This document shows positions 1 through 6,013 of a stretch of DNA of 14,599 bases, in pieces (the stretch's first letter is position 1; every line of letters starts with the position of its first letter). Under the pieces are notes generated by a model. It searched no databases and was not told where the DNA came from. It saw only the letters and a program-made list of their open reading frames with translations. The position numbers and the translations under genes were made by a program. Source of the stretch: an uncultured Clostridia bacterium (GTDB lineage Bacteria; Bacillota; Clostridia; Oscillospirales; CAG-272); NCBI GenBank assembly GCA_904501865.1, contig CAJGCF010000039.1:1-14599 (forward strand), read 5' to 3'.

Positions 1-2
1 AT

Positions 3-734
3 ATGTCAGGACATAGCAAATGGGCTAACATCAAGCACAAAAAGGAAAAGACCGACTCCGCGAGAGCCAAAGTGTTCACGAAGATCGGTAAGGAAATTAC
101 GATAGCTGTTAAAGAGGGCGGTGGAGACCCGACCTCCAACTCCAAGCTCCGTGACCTTATTCAGAAGGCAAAGGCTAACAACGTGCCTAACGATAACATT
201 GAGAGAACCAGTAAGAAGGCTCTCGGAGGCACGGGTGAGTCCTATGAGGAGGTAGTTTACGAGGGCTACGGTCCGGCAGGCGTTGCTGTCATCGTTGAGG
301 CTACCACGGATAACAGAAACAGAACTGCGGGCAATATCCGCTCCTATTTCTCAAAGTACCACGGAAATATGGGACAGACTGGATGCGTAAGCTTTATGTT
401 TGAGGAGAAGGGCGTTATCGTTATTGTGGACGAGGACGGTAAGATAGACGAGGACAAGCTTATGGAAACATCGCTCGAGGCGGGAGCAGAGGACTTCTCG
501 GGTGAGGACGGAGTATTTGAGATATATACCGTTCCCGAGGATGTATATGCTATCGCGGACGCACTCAAGGAGGCGGGATACACAATGGAATCCGCCGAAA
601 AGACCAAGGTGCCTACCACGAGCGTTACCCTTGACAATGAGGATGATCTCAAGTTTATGGGACTTCTTATTGAAAAGCTTGAGGAAGACGACGACGTTAT
701 GGAAGTTTATCACAACTGGGAAAATTGCGATTGA
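3..734 (+). CDS. yebC: YebC/PmpR family DNA-binding regulator (TACO1 family)
   Basis: This 243-residue protein opens with MSGHSKWANIKHKK, the near-invariant start of the YebC/PmpR/TACO1 family. Its length matches the usual 240-250 residues. Further family hallmarks are KANNVPNDNIER (about residues 58-69), EGYGPAGVAVIVE (about 87-99), NRTAGNIRSYFSKYHGNMG (about 106-124) and an acidic C-terminal part. Family members are cytoplasmic; some act as DNA-binding regulators, and others are reported to help ribosomes through difficult peptide stretches, so which role applies here cannot be told from sequence. The start codon lies at base 3, so the ribosome binding site and promoter are outside the window. 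The gene is complete at its 3' end and is followed by a GC-rich hairpin and then a same-strand flippase gene. Confidence 0.96.
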   Translation: MSGHSKWANIKHKKEKTDSARAKVFTKIGKEITIAVKEGGGDPTSNSKLRDLIQKAKANNVPNDNIERTSKKALGGTGESYEEVVYEGYGPAGVAVIVEATTDNRNRTAGNIRSYFSKYHGNMGQTGCVSFMFEEKGVIVIVDEDGKIDEDKLMETSLEAGAEDFSGEDGVFEIYTVPEDVYAIADALKEAGYTMESAEKTKVPTTSVTLDNEDDLKFMGLLIEKLEEDDDVMEVYHNWENCD

Positions 735-750
735 TATAATATAAAGCTCA

Positions 751-773
751 AGCGGGGTCAGATTGACCCCGCT
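751..773. terminator. GC-rich hairpin after yebC (possible terminator or attenuator)
   Basis: A perfect 10-bp stem, AGCGGGGTCA / TGACCCCGCT, with a 3-base GAT loop lies 16 bases after the yebC stop. No T-run follows (the next bases are AAGTAAC), so it is not a canonical intrinsic terminator. It may slow or partly stop transcription, or protect the yebC transcript 3' end. No promoter is visible between it and the flippase start at 803, so some read-through is likely. Confidence 0.55.
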
Positions 774-802
774 AAGTAACAAAACCGTGAAAGGAGCAAA
801 AG

Positions 803-2233
803 ATGCAGAGCAAATACACCAAGCTGTTTTCAAACACCTTGATATTTACTGTCGGTAAGTTTGTTTCAAAGCTTATCGTCATTCTTATGCTTCCTTTCTA
901 TACCTCCTACCTTTCAAGCGCGGAGTACAGTACAGCAGACCTTATCACAAATCTGTGTAATTTGCTCATACCTATAACCTGCCTTGGAGTGAGTGAGGGG
1001 ATATTCAGAGGTGCGGCATCAAAAAACGTGGATAAGGAGTCCTTCTTTACAAACGGAGCGCTTTTGATGATCATTGGAAGTGTTGCCTTTCTGGCGCTCT
1101 CTCCGATATTGAGCCTATTTGACTATTTTGATAGTTATATTTGGCTCATAGTCGCATACGTTTTGGCGTCGAATATACACTCCGTCTGCTCGCAGTACGT
1201 GTGTGCCATCGGCAAGACCAAGCTCTTTGCGGGGCAGGGAGTGCTGAACACGATGCTCACTGTGGTGCTCAATATCATATTCCTCGTAGGATTTGATATG
1301 GGCATTGTGGGTTACGTGCTGTCCGTCGTGCTTGCGGATATTCTGTCTGCAATATTTTTGTTCTTTGTGGCAAAGCTTTACCGTGCGTTCGTTTCATCAA
1401 AGATAGACCGCGGAGTTATGAAGGAGCTGCTTAAGTTCTGTCTCCCGCTTATACCCTCAACGGTATTCTGGTGGATAACGGGCGTGTCGGACAGATATAT
1501 GGTGGCGTATATGTGCTCGGACGAAATGAACGGACTTTACGCCGCGGCGTATAAGATTCCCACTCTGCTCACCTACGTTGTGATAATTTTCAATGATGCA
1601 TGGAAGCTTTCCGCAATATCTGAATCCGAGGACAAAGATAAATGCGCAAGCTTTTATTCCGAGGTGTTTAAATATTATATAGCGGTGATGTTTGTGGGCG
1701 GAGGAATATTGGCTGTCGGAGCACAGATATTTGCCAAGATACTCTTTGCGCAGGAATATTTTGGCGCTTGGGTGTATATTCCTATACTTTCGGCGGCCAC
1801 AGTGTTTACGGCACTTGATACATTCCTCGGAAGCGCTTATTTTACCGTAAAAAAGACAGGAATGTCTTTCTGGACATCATTCGTAGGCGCCGCCGTAAAT
1901 ATAGCGCTCAATATAATATTGATACCCGAATGTGGAGCGATAGGAGCGTCGGTGGCTACCTACGTGAGCTATTTTATAGTATTTTTGATAAGAGCTTTGA
2001 CGATGAGAAAATTTATACCGTTCAATATGTATCCCGTCAAGCTCATTATAAACACTCTGTTAATCACGGCAATAGCCGTAATAATGACTGTGTGGGGCGG
2101 AGAAGTGAGAGGAATATTGATATCCTGCGCCATTCTCGCTGCGAGCCTGGTCATTAGCGGAAAGGACATTTTTCTCGGCTGTAGAGACGTGCTTTTATCA
2201 CTCAAAGGTCGAGATAAGCATAAATTGAAATAA
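803..2233 (+). CDS. Polysaccharide/oligosaccharide flippase (MOP superfamily, Wzx/MATE-like)
   Basis: This 476-residue, strongly hydrophobic protein has about 12-14 predicted transmembrane helices. Its N-terminal pattern (LFSNTLIFTVGKFVSKLI...MLPFYTSYLSSAEY) is typical of Polysacc_synt-type lipid-linked oligosaccharide flippases: a first helix, then the PLYTRYLSP-like motif. The region GVSDRYMVAY (about residues 228-237) matches the conserved mid-protein motif of this family. Such proteins sit in the cytoplasmic membrane and flip undecaprenyl-linked glycans or related lipids outward. The substrate cannot be inferred because no glycosyltransferase genes are nearby. The start is supported by AAGGAG (791-796), 6 bases before the ATG. 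No independent promoter is visible, so it probably reads through from yebC. Confidence is high for the family and low for the substrate. Confidence 0.85.
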   Translation: MQSKYTKLFSNTLIFTVGKFVSKLIVILMLPFYTSYLSSAEYSTADLITNLCNLLIPITCLGVSEGIFRGAASKNVDKESFFTNGALLMIIGSVAFLALSPILSLFDYFDSYIWLIVAYVLASNIHSVCSQYVCAIGKTKLFAGQGVLNTMLTVVLNIIFLVGFDMGIVGYVLSVVLADILSAIFLFFVAKLYRAFVSSKIDRGVMKELLKFCLPLIPSTVFWWITGVSDRYMVAYMCSDEMNGLYAAAYKIPTLLTYVVIIFNDAWKLSAISESEDKDKCASFYSEVFKYYIAVMFVGGGILAVGAQIFAKILFAQEYFGAWVYIPILSAATVFTALDTFLGSAYFTVKKTGMSFWTSFVGAAVNIALNIILIPECGAIGASVATYVSYFIVFLIRALTMRKFIPFNMYPVKLIINTLLITAIAVIMTVWGGEVRGILISCAILAASLVISGKDIFLGCRDVLLSLKGRDKHKLK

Positions 2234-2261
2234 TTTACAAATTATTCATAACTTTTTTTGC

Positions 2262-2297
2262 TTGACTCTTGCAAAAAAAGAATAAATATGATATAAT
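2262..2297 (+). promoter_or_regulatory. Sigma-A promoter of rplS
   Basis: A consensus -10 TATAAT (2292-2297) with an extended TG (2289-2290) lies 17 bp after TTGCAA (2269-2274). A second possible pair is TTGACT (2262-2267) with TATGAT (2287-2292), spacer 19. The predicted transcript start is near 2304, giving a leader of about 77 bases before rplS. Confidence 0.7.
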
Positions 2298-2303
2298 CAT
2301 CTT

Positions 2304-2380
2304 TGCGTGTGAAAACACAATAGTACAAGGGTGGTCCGCTGCAATGCTCGCATGAACATCCGGATTTTAAGGAGGGCTTT
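2304..2380 (+). promoter_or_regulatory. rplS leader, probable L19 autoregulatory leader RNA
   Basis: The 77-base leader contains a GTGT-GAAA-ACAC tetraloop hairpin (2307-2318). A second helix pairs GGTCCG (2333-2338) with CGGATT (2361-2366) and encloses a small ATGC/GCAT helix (2344-2353). It ends at the strong ribosome binding site AAGGAGG (2369-2375). Firmicute rplS mRNAs often carry the Rfam-type L19 leader just upstream of the ribosome binding site. Position and the nested hairpin layout fit, but no covariance model was run here. Confidence 0.5.
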
Positions 2381-2734
2381 ATGGATCTTATTAAGGCTTT
2401 TACAAACGAGCAACTCAAAACAGAGGTACCCCAGTTCAATATCGGTGACACCGTACGTGTACACAACAAGATCGTAGAGGGTACGAGAGAAAGAATTCAG
2501 ATGTACGAGGGTACTGTTATCGCAAAGCACGAGGGCGGCATATCTTCTACTTTCACAGTAAGAAGAATCGCTTACGGCTGTGGCGTTGAAAAGACGTTCC
2601 CCCTCCACTCTCCCAACGTAGTAGCAGTTGACGTTATCCGCAAGGGTAAGGTTCGTCGTGCTAAGCTCTACTACCTCCGTGGCAGAGTAGGTAAGGCATC
2701 CAAGGTTAAAGAGGACCTTTCTTCCAGGGCATAA
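2381..2734 (+). CDS. rplS: 50S ribosomal protein L19
   Basis: This 117-residue protein matches L19 throughout: FNIGDTVRVHNKIVEGTRERIQMYEGTVIA (about residues 20-49), FTVRRIAYGCGVEKTFPLHSPNV (about 57-79) and KGKVRRAKLYYLRGRVGKA (about 87-105). L19 sits at the 30S-50S interface of the ribosome. The length is typical (113-120). AAGGAGG (2369-2375) precedes the ATG with short spacing. In many bacteria rplS closes an rpsP-rimM-trmD-rplS operon; here it stands alone with its own promoter and leader, between a flippase gene and a convergent regulator gene. Codon use is strongly biased, as expected for a highly expressed gene. Confidence 0.98.
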   Translation: MDLIKAFTNEQLKTEVPQFNIGDTVRVHNKIVEGTRERIQMYEGTVIAKHEGGISSTFTVRRIAYGCGVEKTFPLHSPNVVAVDVIRKGKVRRAKLYYLRGRVGKASKVKEDLSSRA

Positions 2735-2743
2735 TTTAACCGT

Positions 2744-2793
2744 AATAGAAATACAGGAGAGCAACCAAAAGCTTGCTCTCCTGTATTTCTATT
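2744..2793. terminator. Bidirectional terminator between rplS and the ROK-like regulator gene
   Basis: A perfect 21-bp stem (2744-2764 with 2773-2793) and an 8-base loop (CCAAAAGC) begins 9 bases after the rplS stop. It is followed by TTT on the plus strand, and the AT-rich outer stem supplies U-rich tails on either strand. The stop codon of the convergent gene (2789-2791) lies inside the right arm, so the hairpin serves both converging transcripts. Confidence 0.88.
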
Positions 2794-3817
2794 TTTCATT
2801 ACTTGCAACGAGATAGGATTTGATGAGCTTAGAAATAGCCGTTATAGCCGCACCCTGAACGCTTATTGAGGGCAGGCCCTTTTTTGCTATTATCCTCGGC
2901 ATAAGCGCATCTGCTTTGGCATAGGACTTGGCAATTTTGTGAAGCATCTCCTCGGTGAAGGAAAACCTGTCGGATTCGAGTATGACGGTTTGAGAACCGA
3001 AGGCACAGCTCATGAAGTTCGTCAGTCGAACGGCCAGCTCGTCCGTCATATATTTTTGTGAGATTACACATATCTGTTTGCCTAATGTCGTATCATTTTC
3101 TACAATCAGGTCCTTAAGATTACAAAGCCAGGGTTTGCCGTCAGGAAAAACGTGACACGCAAAGAGACGACTGCCCGCAAAGATATATGAGGCTCCCTTA
3201 AATTCGTCGGTGTTCGGCATAATACCGTACTTTATAGCTCCCGATATTGCCTGTGATACAGTTACAAATGAGATGGGAAGCTTGCCGAACACAGAGAAGA
3301 TAACGCGCGATATTCTTTCGGAATCATCAATGGCGGGGATGCGGTGTTGCGCATATTTGGCATCGTCGGAAACAAGAACGCATATCGTGTTGAATCGTAC
3401 CCCCGATCTTTTTGCCCTAATGCCCAAACGAGAGAAAAAAGTCAGAAGATCGTCCTCAAGCGATATGTCGTCTGAAGCCGAGTAAGAATCGTGAAACAAG
3501 CTTGAAAGATTACCGCCGAGTATGTTGATGGCATATATCTCAGAGGACAGATTTATGACCATAACACCGAGCTCCTCATTCAGAGAAAGGTGTAAGCAGG
3601 GCTTTTTCTCATTTTTACGAGCGTAAAGTCGCTCTGACATAAAGTTTCCTTGAATAAGTGCCGCTGCGACCTTTCCCGAGGTAGAAAGACTTGTTGAGCA
3701 AGCTCTGCTGACGTCTGCTCTGCTAGGATGAGAGCTTGACATAAAAGCGTCGATGCTTTTATCAAGCATAGGTCGTTTTACGTCAAGATATATTTTCTTT
3801 AATTCAATCTTTTTCAT
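2789..3817 (-). CDS. Divergent ROK-like transcriptional regulator (N-terminal winged helix)
   Basis: The proposed protein has 342 residues and starts MKKIELKKIYLD. Residues about 32-60 (SRADVSRACSTSLSTSGKVAAALIQGNF) match the winged-helix start of ROK regulators (SRADLARATGLSKATVS-like). The remainder has the size and beta-rich pattern of an actin-like ROK domain (LGVMVINLSSEIYAINILGG, about 83-102). It lacks a recognisable DxGxT phosphate loop and the CxCGxxGC zinc motif, so it is probably not a sugar kinase. The reading frame stays open upstream to an ATG at 3922, but a consensus promoter for this strand lies between 3817 and 3922. Transcripts would therefore start near 3845, which makes the ATG at 3817 the likely start. 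Its ribosome binding site is weak (TTTCAAACGGTGTTATT before ATG). The regulated genes are unknown; the divergent neighbour is rplU. Confidence 0.7.
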   Translation of the reverse strand: MKKIELKKIYLDVKRPMLDKSIDAFMSSSHPSRADVSRACSTSLSTSGKVAAALIQGNFMSERLYARKNEKKPCLHLSLNEELGVMVINLSSEIYAINILGGNLSSLFHDSYSASDDISLEDDLLTFFSRLGIRAKRSGVRFNTICVLVSDDAKYAQHRIPAIDDSERISRVIFSVFGKLPISFVTVSQAISGAIKYGIMPNTDEFKGASYIFAGSRLFACHVFPDGKPWLCNLKDLIVENDTTLGKQICVISQKYMTDELAVRLTNFMSCAFGSQTVILESDRFSFTEEMLHKIAKSYAKADALMPRIIAKKGLPSISVQGAAITAISKLIKSYLVASNEK

Positions 3818-3851
3818 AATAACACCGTTTGAAATGCGAGATATATAAATA

Positions 3852-3880
3852 ATTATAATAGAATCCCGATGCGGTGTCAA
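3852..3880 (-). promoter_or_regulatory. Consensus sigma-A promoter of the ROK-like regulator gene
   Basis: Read on the minus strand, TTGACA (3875-3880) and TATAAT (3852-3857) are separated by exactly 17 bp, a perfect consensus. The transcript would begin near 3845, leaving about 28 bases before the ATG at 3817. This excludes the upstream in-frame ATG at 3922 as the main start. Confidence 0.85.
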
Positions 3881-3881
3881 G

Positions 3882-3901
3882 CCAAAAGACGCTCTTTTTG
3901 G
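3882..3901. repeat. Inverted repeat between divergent promoters (candidate operator)
   Basis: CCAAAAGA (3882-3889) and TCTTTTTGG (3893-3901) form an inverted repeat with a 3-base CGC centre and one extra T, flanked by TCAA (3877-3880) and TTGA (3907-3910). It directly abuts the -35 of the regulator promoter and lies about 50 bp upstream of the rplU -35. An operator for autoregulation is a guess from position only. Confidence 0.35.
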
Positions 3902-3950
3902 ACTTTTTGATAAAATATGCAAAAAACCTTAAAAATATTCAAAAAAAGAC

Positions 3951-3979
3951 TTGACAAACTGTTTTCTTAATGTTATAAT
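3951..3979 (+). promoter_or_regulatory. Consensus sigma-A promoter of the rplU-prp-rpmA operon
   Basis: TTGACA (3951-3956) and TATAAT (3974-3979) are separated by 17 bp, and an extended TG lies at 3971-3972. This is a full consensus promoter, as expected for ribosomal protein genes. The predicted transcript start is near 3986. Confidence 0.9.
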
Positions 3980-3985
3980 TATATG

Positions 3986-4065
3986 CCGCATAAAAATGGC
4001 TTTTTTAAGTGTGCTCAAAAGGCTCCGCCATCATAGCGAGACTTAATGAAAGAGAGGTGCTTTTC
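3986..4065 (+). promoter_or_regulatory. rplU leader, probable L21 leader RNA
   Basis: The roughly 80-base leader can pair TTAAGT (4005-4010) with ACTTAA (4041-4046) and, inside that, GCT (4013-4015) with AGC (4035-4037). A GGC/GCC hairpin (4021-4029) sits within. An alternative helix pairs ATGGC (3996-4000) with GCCAT (4027-4031), so two exclusive folds are possible. Firmicute rplU genes commonly carry the Rfam-type L21 leader here. The match is by position and layout only. Confidence 0.5.
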
Positions 4066-4377
4066 GTGTTTGCAATAATCGAAACCGGCGGAAAGCAGTA
4101 TAAGGTAACAGAGCAGGATATTATCTTTGTTGAAAAGCTTGACTGCAATGAAGGCGACGAGATCGCATTTGACAAGGTAGTTGCTTTGTCGACTGAGGCA
4201 GGCTTTAAGGCAGGTACTCCCACAGTTGAGGGTGCTGTTGTTAAAGGTACTGTTGTAAAGAACGGTAAGGGCAAGAAGATCTATGTCCTTAAGTACAAGG
4301 CGAAGAAGGATTCGAAGAAGAAGATCGGTCACAGACAGCCTTACACAAAGATCCAGATCACATCTATCGTTGGTTGA
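4066..4377 (+). CDS. rplU: 50S ribosomal protein L21
   Basis: Read from a GTG start, the protein is 103 residues, the standard L21 length, and begins (M)FAIIETGGKQYKV, the canonical N-terminus. C-terminal signatures are KIYVLKYKAKKDSKKKIGHRQPYTKIQI (about residues 69-96). AGAGAGG (4051-4057) ends 8 bases before the GTG. The frame is open back to an ATG at 4009, which would add 19 residues unlike any L21 and would lie inside the structured leader; it is rejected. L21 binds 23S rRNA in the large subunit. The gene ends 5 bases before the likely ATG of prp, which suggests translational coupling. Confidence 0.97.
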   Translation: MFAIIETGGKQYKVTEQDIIFVEKLDCNEGDEIAFDKVVALSTEAGFKAGTPTVEGAVVKGTVVKNGKGKKIYVLKYKAKKDSKKKIGHRQPYTKIQITSIVG

Positions 4378-4382
4378 ACGTT

Positions 4383-4745
4383 ATGACGAAAATAGTATTT
4401 TTTCGCAGTGACGGAGTTTTTTACGGATTTGAGGAGCAGGGTCACACAGGATTTGGTGAAGAGGGAGACGACGTGCTTTGCGCGGCACTTTCCGCTATGA
4501 CAATGCTTATAATCAATACCGTAGAGGTTGCGTACGCATCCTCCATTGATTATGATATTGATGAAAAAACAACTAATATTCGCGTCAGGTCAAGAGCCGC
4601 GCTTCCCGAGTTTGAGGAGGACGAGCTCAAAAGATATGCGGTGTCGGGAATTTTCTTGGCATATTACAAGCAGATCGAGGATCTGATTGAGGAATACTAC
4701 GACTATTTAGATGTTGCGATCCAAGACAGACCCTACGACGATTGA
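4383..4745 (+). CDS. prp: Ribosomal-processing cysteine protease Prp
   Basis: This 120-residue protein carries the Prp signature GHTGFGEEGDDVLCAALSAM. The catalytic His is residue 21 and the Cys residue 33, a spacing of 12 as in the Staphylococcus aureus enzyme. Prp removes the N-terminal extension of precursor L27, and its position between rplU and rpmA is the standard Firmicute arrangement. The ATG at 4383 is preferred, 5 bases after the rplU stop; an in-frame TTG at 4374 overlapping that stop would add only MNV. No strong ribosome binding site is visible, which fits coupling to rplU translation. The C-terminal half is acidic (EFEEDELKRY, IEDLIEEYYDYLD). The substrate, L27, is encoded next and carries the matching cleavage motif. 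Confidence 0.92.
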   Translation: MTKIVFFRSDGVFYGFEEQGHTGFGEEGDDVLCAALSAMTMLIINTVEVAYASSIDYDIDEKTTNIRVRSRAALPEFEEDELKRYAVSGIFLAYYKQIEDLIEEYYDYLDVAIQDRPYDD

Positions 4746-4803
4746 GTCGTACACAACAACACGCACGTAGTGCAACAAGATCAATTACTAGGAGGTAAAG
4801 ATA

Positions 4804-5082
4804 ATGGTAAAGCTTAGTTTACAGTTCTTTGCTCATAAGAAGGGTGTCGGTTCTACCAAGAACGGCCGTGATAGCGAATCCAAGCGCCTCGGCGTTAAGA
4901 GAGCTGACGGTCAGGCAGTTCTTGCCGGCAATATTTTGGTAAGACAGAGAGGAACAGCTATCCATCCCGGTAACAACGTTGGTATCGGTAAGGATGATAC
5001 TCTTTTTGCTCTTATCAACGGTAAGGTAAAGTTTGAGCATAAGGCAGGCGGAAAGAAGCAGGTAAGCGTATACGCTGACTAA
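4804..5082 (+). CDS. rpmA: 50S ribosomal protein L27 (precursor with cleavable leader)
   Basis: This 92-residue protein begins MVKLSLQFFAHKKGVGSTKN. The L27 core follows (NGRDSESKRLGVKRADGQ, then GNILVRQRGTAIHPGNNVGIGKDDTLFA). The MxKLxLQFFA extension is the Prp recognition sequence of Firmicutes. From work on S. aureus, cleavage falls at the FF/A position, exposing the short N-terminal arm of mature L27 near the peptidyl transferase centre. An excellent AGGAGG (4791-4796) precedes the ATG. The gene is separated from prp by 58 bases with only a 4-bp GCAC/GTGC hairpin (4763-4773). In many relatives obg follows directly; here a strong terminator does. Confidence 0.98.
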   Translation: MVKLSLQFFAHKKGVGSTKNGRDSESKRLGVKRADGQAVLAGNILVRQRGTAIHPGNNVGIGKDDTLFALINGKVKFEHKAGGKKQVSVYAD

Positions 5083-5096
5083 TTCTTCGCTGAGAC

Positions 5097-5133
5097 ATAG
5101 ATAAGGGGTGCGGGACACGCACCCCTTATCTAT
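5097..5133 (+). terminator. Intrinsic terminator of rplU-prp-rpmA
   Basis: A perfect 16-bp stem (5097-5112 with 5118-5133) has a GC-rich core, GGGGTGCG/CGCACCCC, and a 5-base GGACA loop. It starts 14 bases after the rpmA stop. The T-run is short (TTT), but the hairpin is very stable. Confidence 0.85.
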
Positions 5134-5146
5134 TTCCGCGACCTTT

Positions 5147-5245
5147 GACTTTTGCCATATGCTGCGTTGCTCCTCGAAAGCGGCTATACGTAGCAAACTA
5201 CGCCTTCGCCTTGCTTTTTCCGGTGCGCCTTGCCTACGACAAAAT
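5147..5245. repeat. Imperfect palindromic intergenic element (MITE/REP-like)
   Basis: This segment is bounded by TTTTG (5150-5154) and CAAAA (5240-5244). It nests GCG/CGC (5164-5166, 5226-5228), GAAAGC/GCTTT (5176-5181, 5213-5217) and a clean CGTAG-CAAA-CTACG hairpin (5189-5202). It contains many GCC, TTGC and GCCTTGC words unlike neighbouring AT-rich spacers, and no plausible coding frame. The layout resembles short dispersed foldback elements found between genes in Clostridia. A single copy is visible here, so repetitiveness is inferred. An alternative is a second processing or termination structure for the rpmA transcript. Confidence 0.4.
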
Positions 5246-5254
5246 TGAAAGGCC

Positions 5255-5283
5255 TTGTTTTTTTGAGAATAAAGTGATATAAT
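5255..5283 (+). promoter_or_regulatory. Sigma-A promoter of the pseudouridine synthase gene
   Basis: TTGTTT (5255-5260) and TATAAT (5278-5283) are separated by 17 bp, with an extended TG at 5275-5276. The predicted start is near 5290, about 25 bases before the ATG. Confidence 0.75.
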
Positions 5284-5314
5284 ATCTTTATAATGAATTC
5301 TACGGAGAATTATT

Positions 5315-5992
5315 ATGAGAATATTATTTGAAGATAAATATCTGATAGCCTGCGAAAAGCCCGTAGGGGTAGAGTCGCAGGTGAGCAGTAGTGGGAAAGA
5401 GGATATGATAACGCTTTTGTTGTGGTACAGGGCGGAGAAGGGTGAGGAGTCGTACGTTGGGCTTGTCCACCGCCTTGATACCGCTACGGGCGGCGTAATG
5501 ATATATTCAAAGCGCGAGGATATGACGGGTAAGCTTTCGGCTCTTGTTTCATCGGGCGATTATAAAAAGACTTACCTTGCCGTCGTACACGGCGTACCCG
5601 AGGAGAGAGAGGGGGAGCTACGCGATCTTCTGTACCACGACCGACGTAAAAACAAGTCCTTTGTGTGTGACAAAAAGCGTCAGGGCGTTAAAGAGGCGTT
5701 GGCATATTACCGACTGCTTGATACGGCAGAGAGTGCCGATGGACAAAAAATCTCGCTGGTCGAGGTTGAGCTCATAACGGGACGCACTCATCAGATAAGA
5801 GTTCAATTCGCGTCAAGAAAAATGTCTCTTGTGGGTGACGGAAAGTACGGCAGCCGAGACAATAAGACTACCTGCGCGCTTTGGTCGCAAAGAGTTGAAT
5901 TTACTCACCCTGTAACAAAAAGCAAGATATGCTACAACAGCCTTCCACCCGACGTGTATCCTTGGAATCTCTTTGACATAAACAAAAAATGA
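5315..5992 (+). CDS. RluA-family RNA pseudouridine synthase (no S4 domain)
   Basis: This 225-residue protein contains the RluA catalytic motif VHRLDTATGG, with nucleophile Asp55. The second conserved motif is TGRTHQIRVQFA (residues 155-166). The N-terminus, ILFEDKYLIACEKPVGV, is the standard first strand of the catalytic domain, so no S4 RNA-binding domain is present. Family members isomerise specific uridines in rRNA or tRNA; which base is modified cannot be told. The start is supported by GGAGA (5304-5308), 6 bases before the ATG. The gene has its own promoter and is convergent with cwlD, whose stop codon lies 20 bases away. The core domain is of normal size and shows no sign of truncation. 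Confidence 0.9.
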   Translation: MRILFEDKYLIACEKPVGVESQVSSSGKEDMITLLLWYRAEKGEESYVGLVHRLDTATGGVMIYSKREDMTGKLSALVSSGDYKKTYLAVVHGVPEEREGELRDLLYHDRRKNKSFVCDKKRQGVKEALAYYRLLDTAESADGQKISLVEVELITGRTHQIRVQFASRKMSLVGDGKYGSRDNKTTCALWSQRVEFTHPVTKSKICYNSLPPDVYPWNLFDINKK

Positions 5993-6013
5993 GCAAGGCT
6001 TTTGCTTGTTTTT
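5992..6013. terminator. Weak terminator between the pseudouridine synthase gene and cwlD
   Basis: AGCAA (5992-5996) and TTGCT (6002-6006) form a 5-bp stem with a GGCTT loop, followed by TG and five Ts (6009-6013). The stem overlaps the TGA of the plus-strand gene, and the T-run abuts the cwlD stop. It is short but placed correctly for the plus-strand gene. Confidence 0.5.

Noticed and set aside
2230..2259. Flippase terminator from ATAATTT/AAATTAT followed by a T-run
   Set aside because: The all-AT stem has a 2-base loop and overlaps the stop codon; the T-run lies 8 bases away, so it is not convincing.
3818..3922. Upstream N-terminal extension (35 residues) of the ROK-like regulator, starting from an ATG at 3922
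   Set aside because: A perfect minus-strand promoter (3852-3880) lies inside this extension, so the transcript would start after it. The extra residues also look non-coding.
4009..4065. ATG-started extension of L21
   Set aside because: It lies inside the structured leader and adds residues not found in L21; the GTG at 4066 with a ribosome binding site gives the exact family length.
4746..4803. Regulatory hairpin between prp and rpmA (GCAC-GTA-GTGC at 4763-4773)
   Set aside because: Only 4 bp with a 3-base loop; likely chance.
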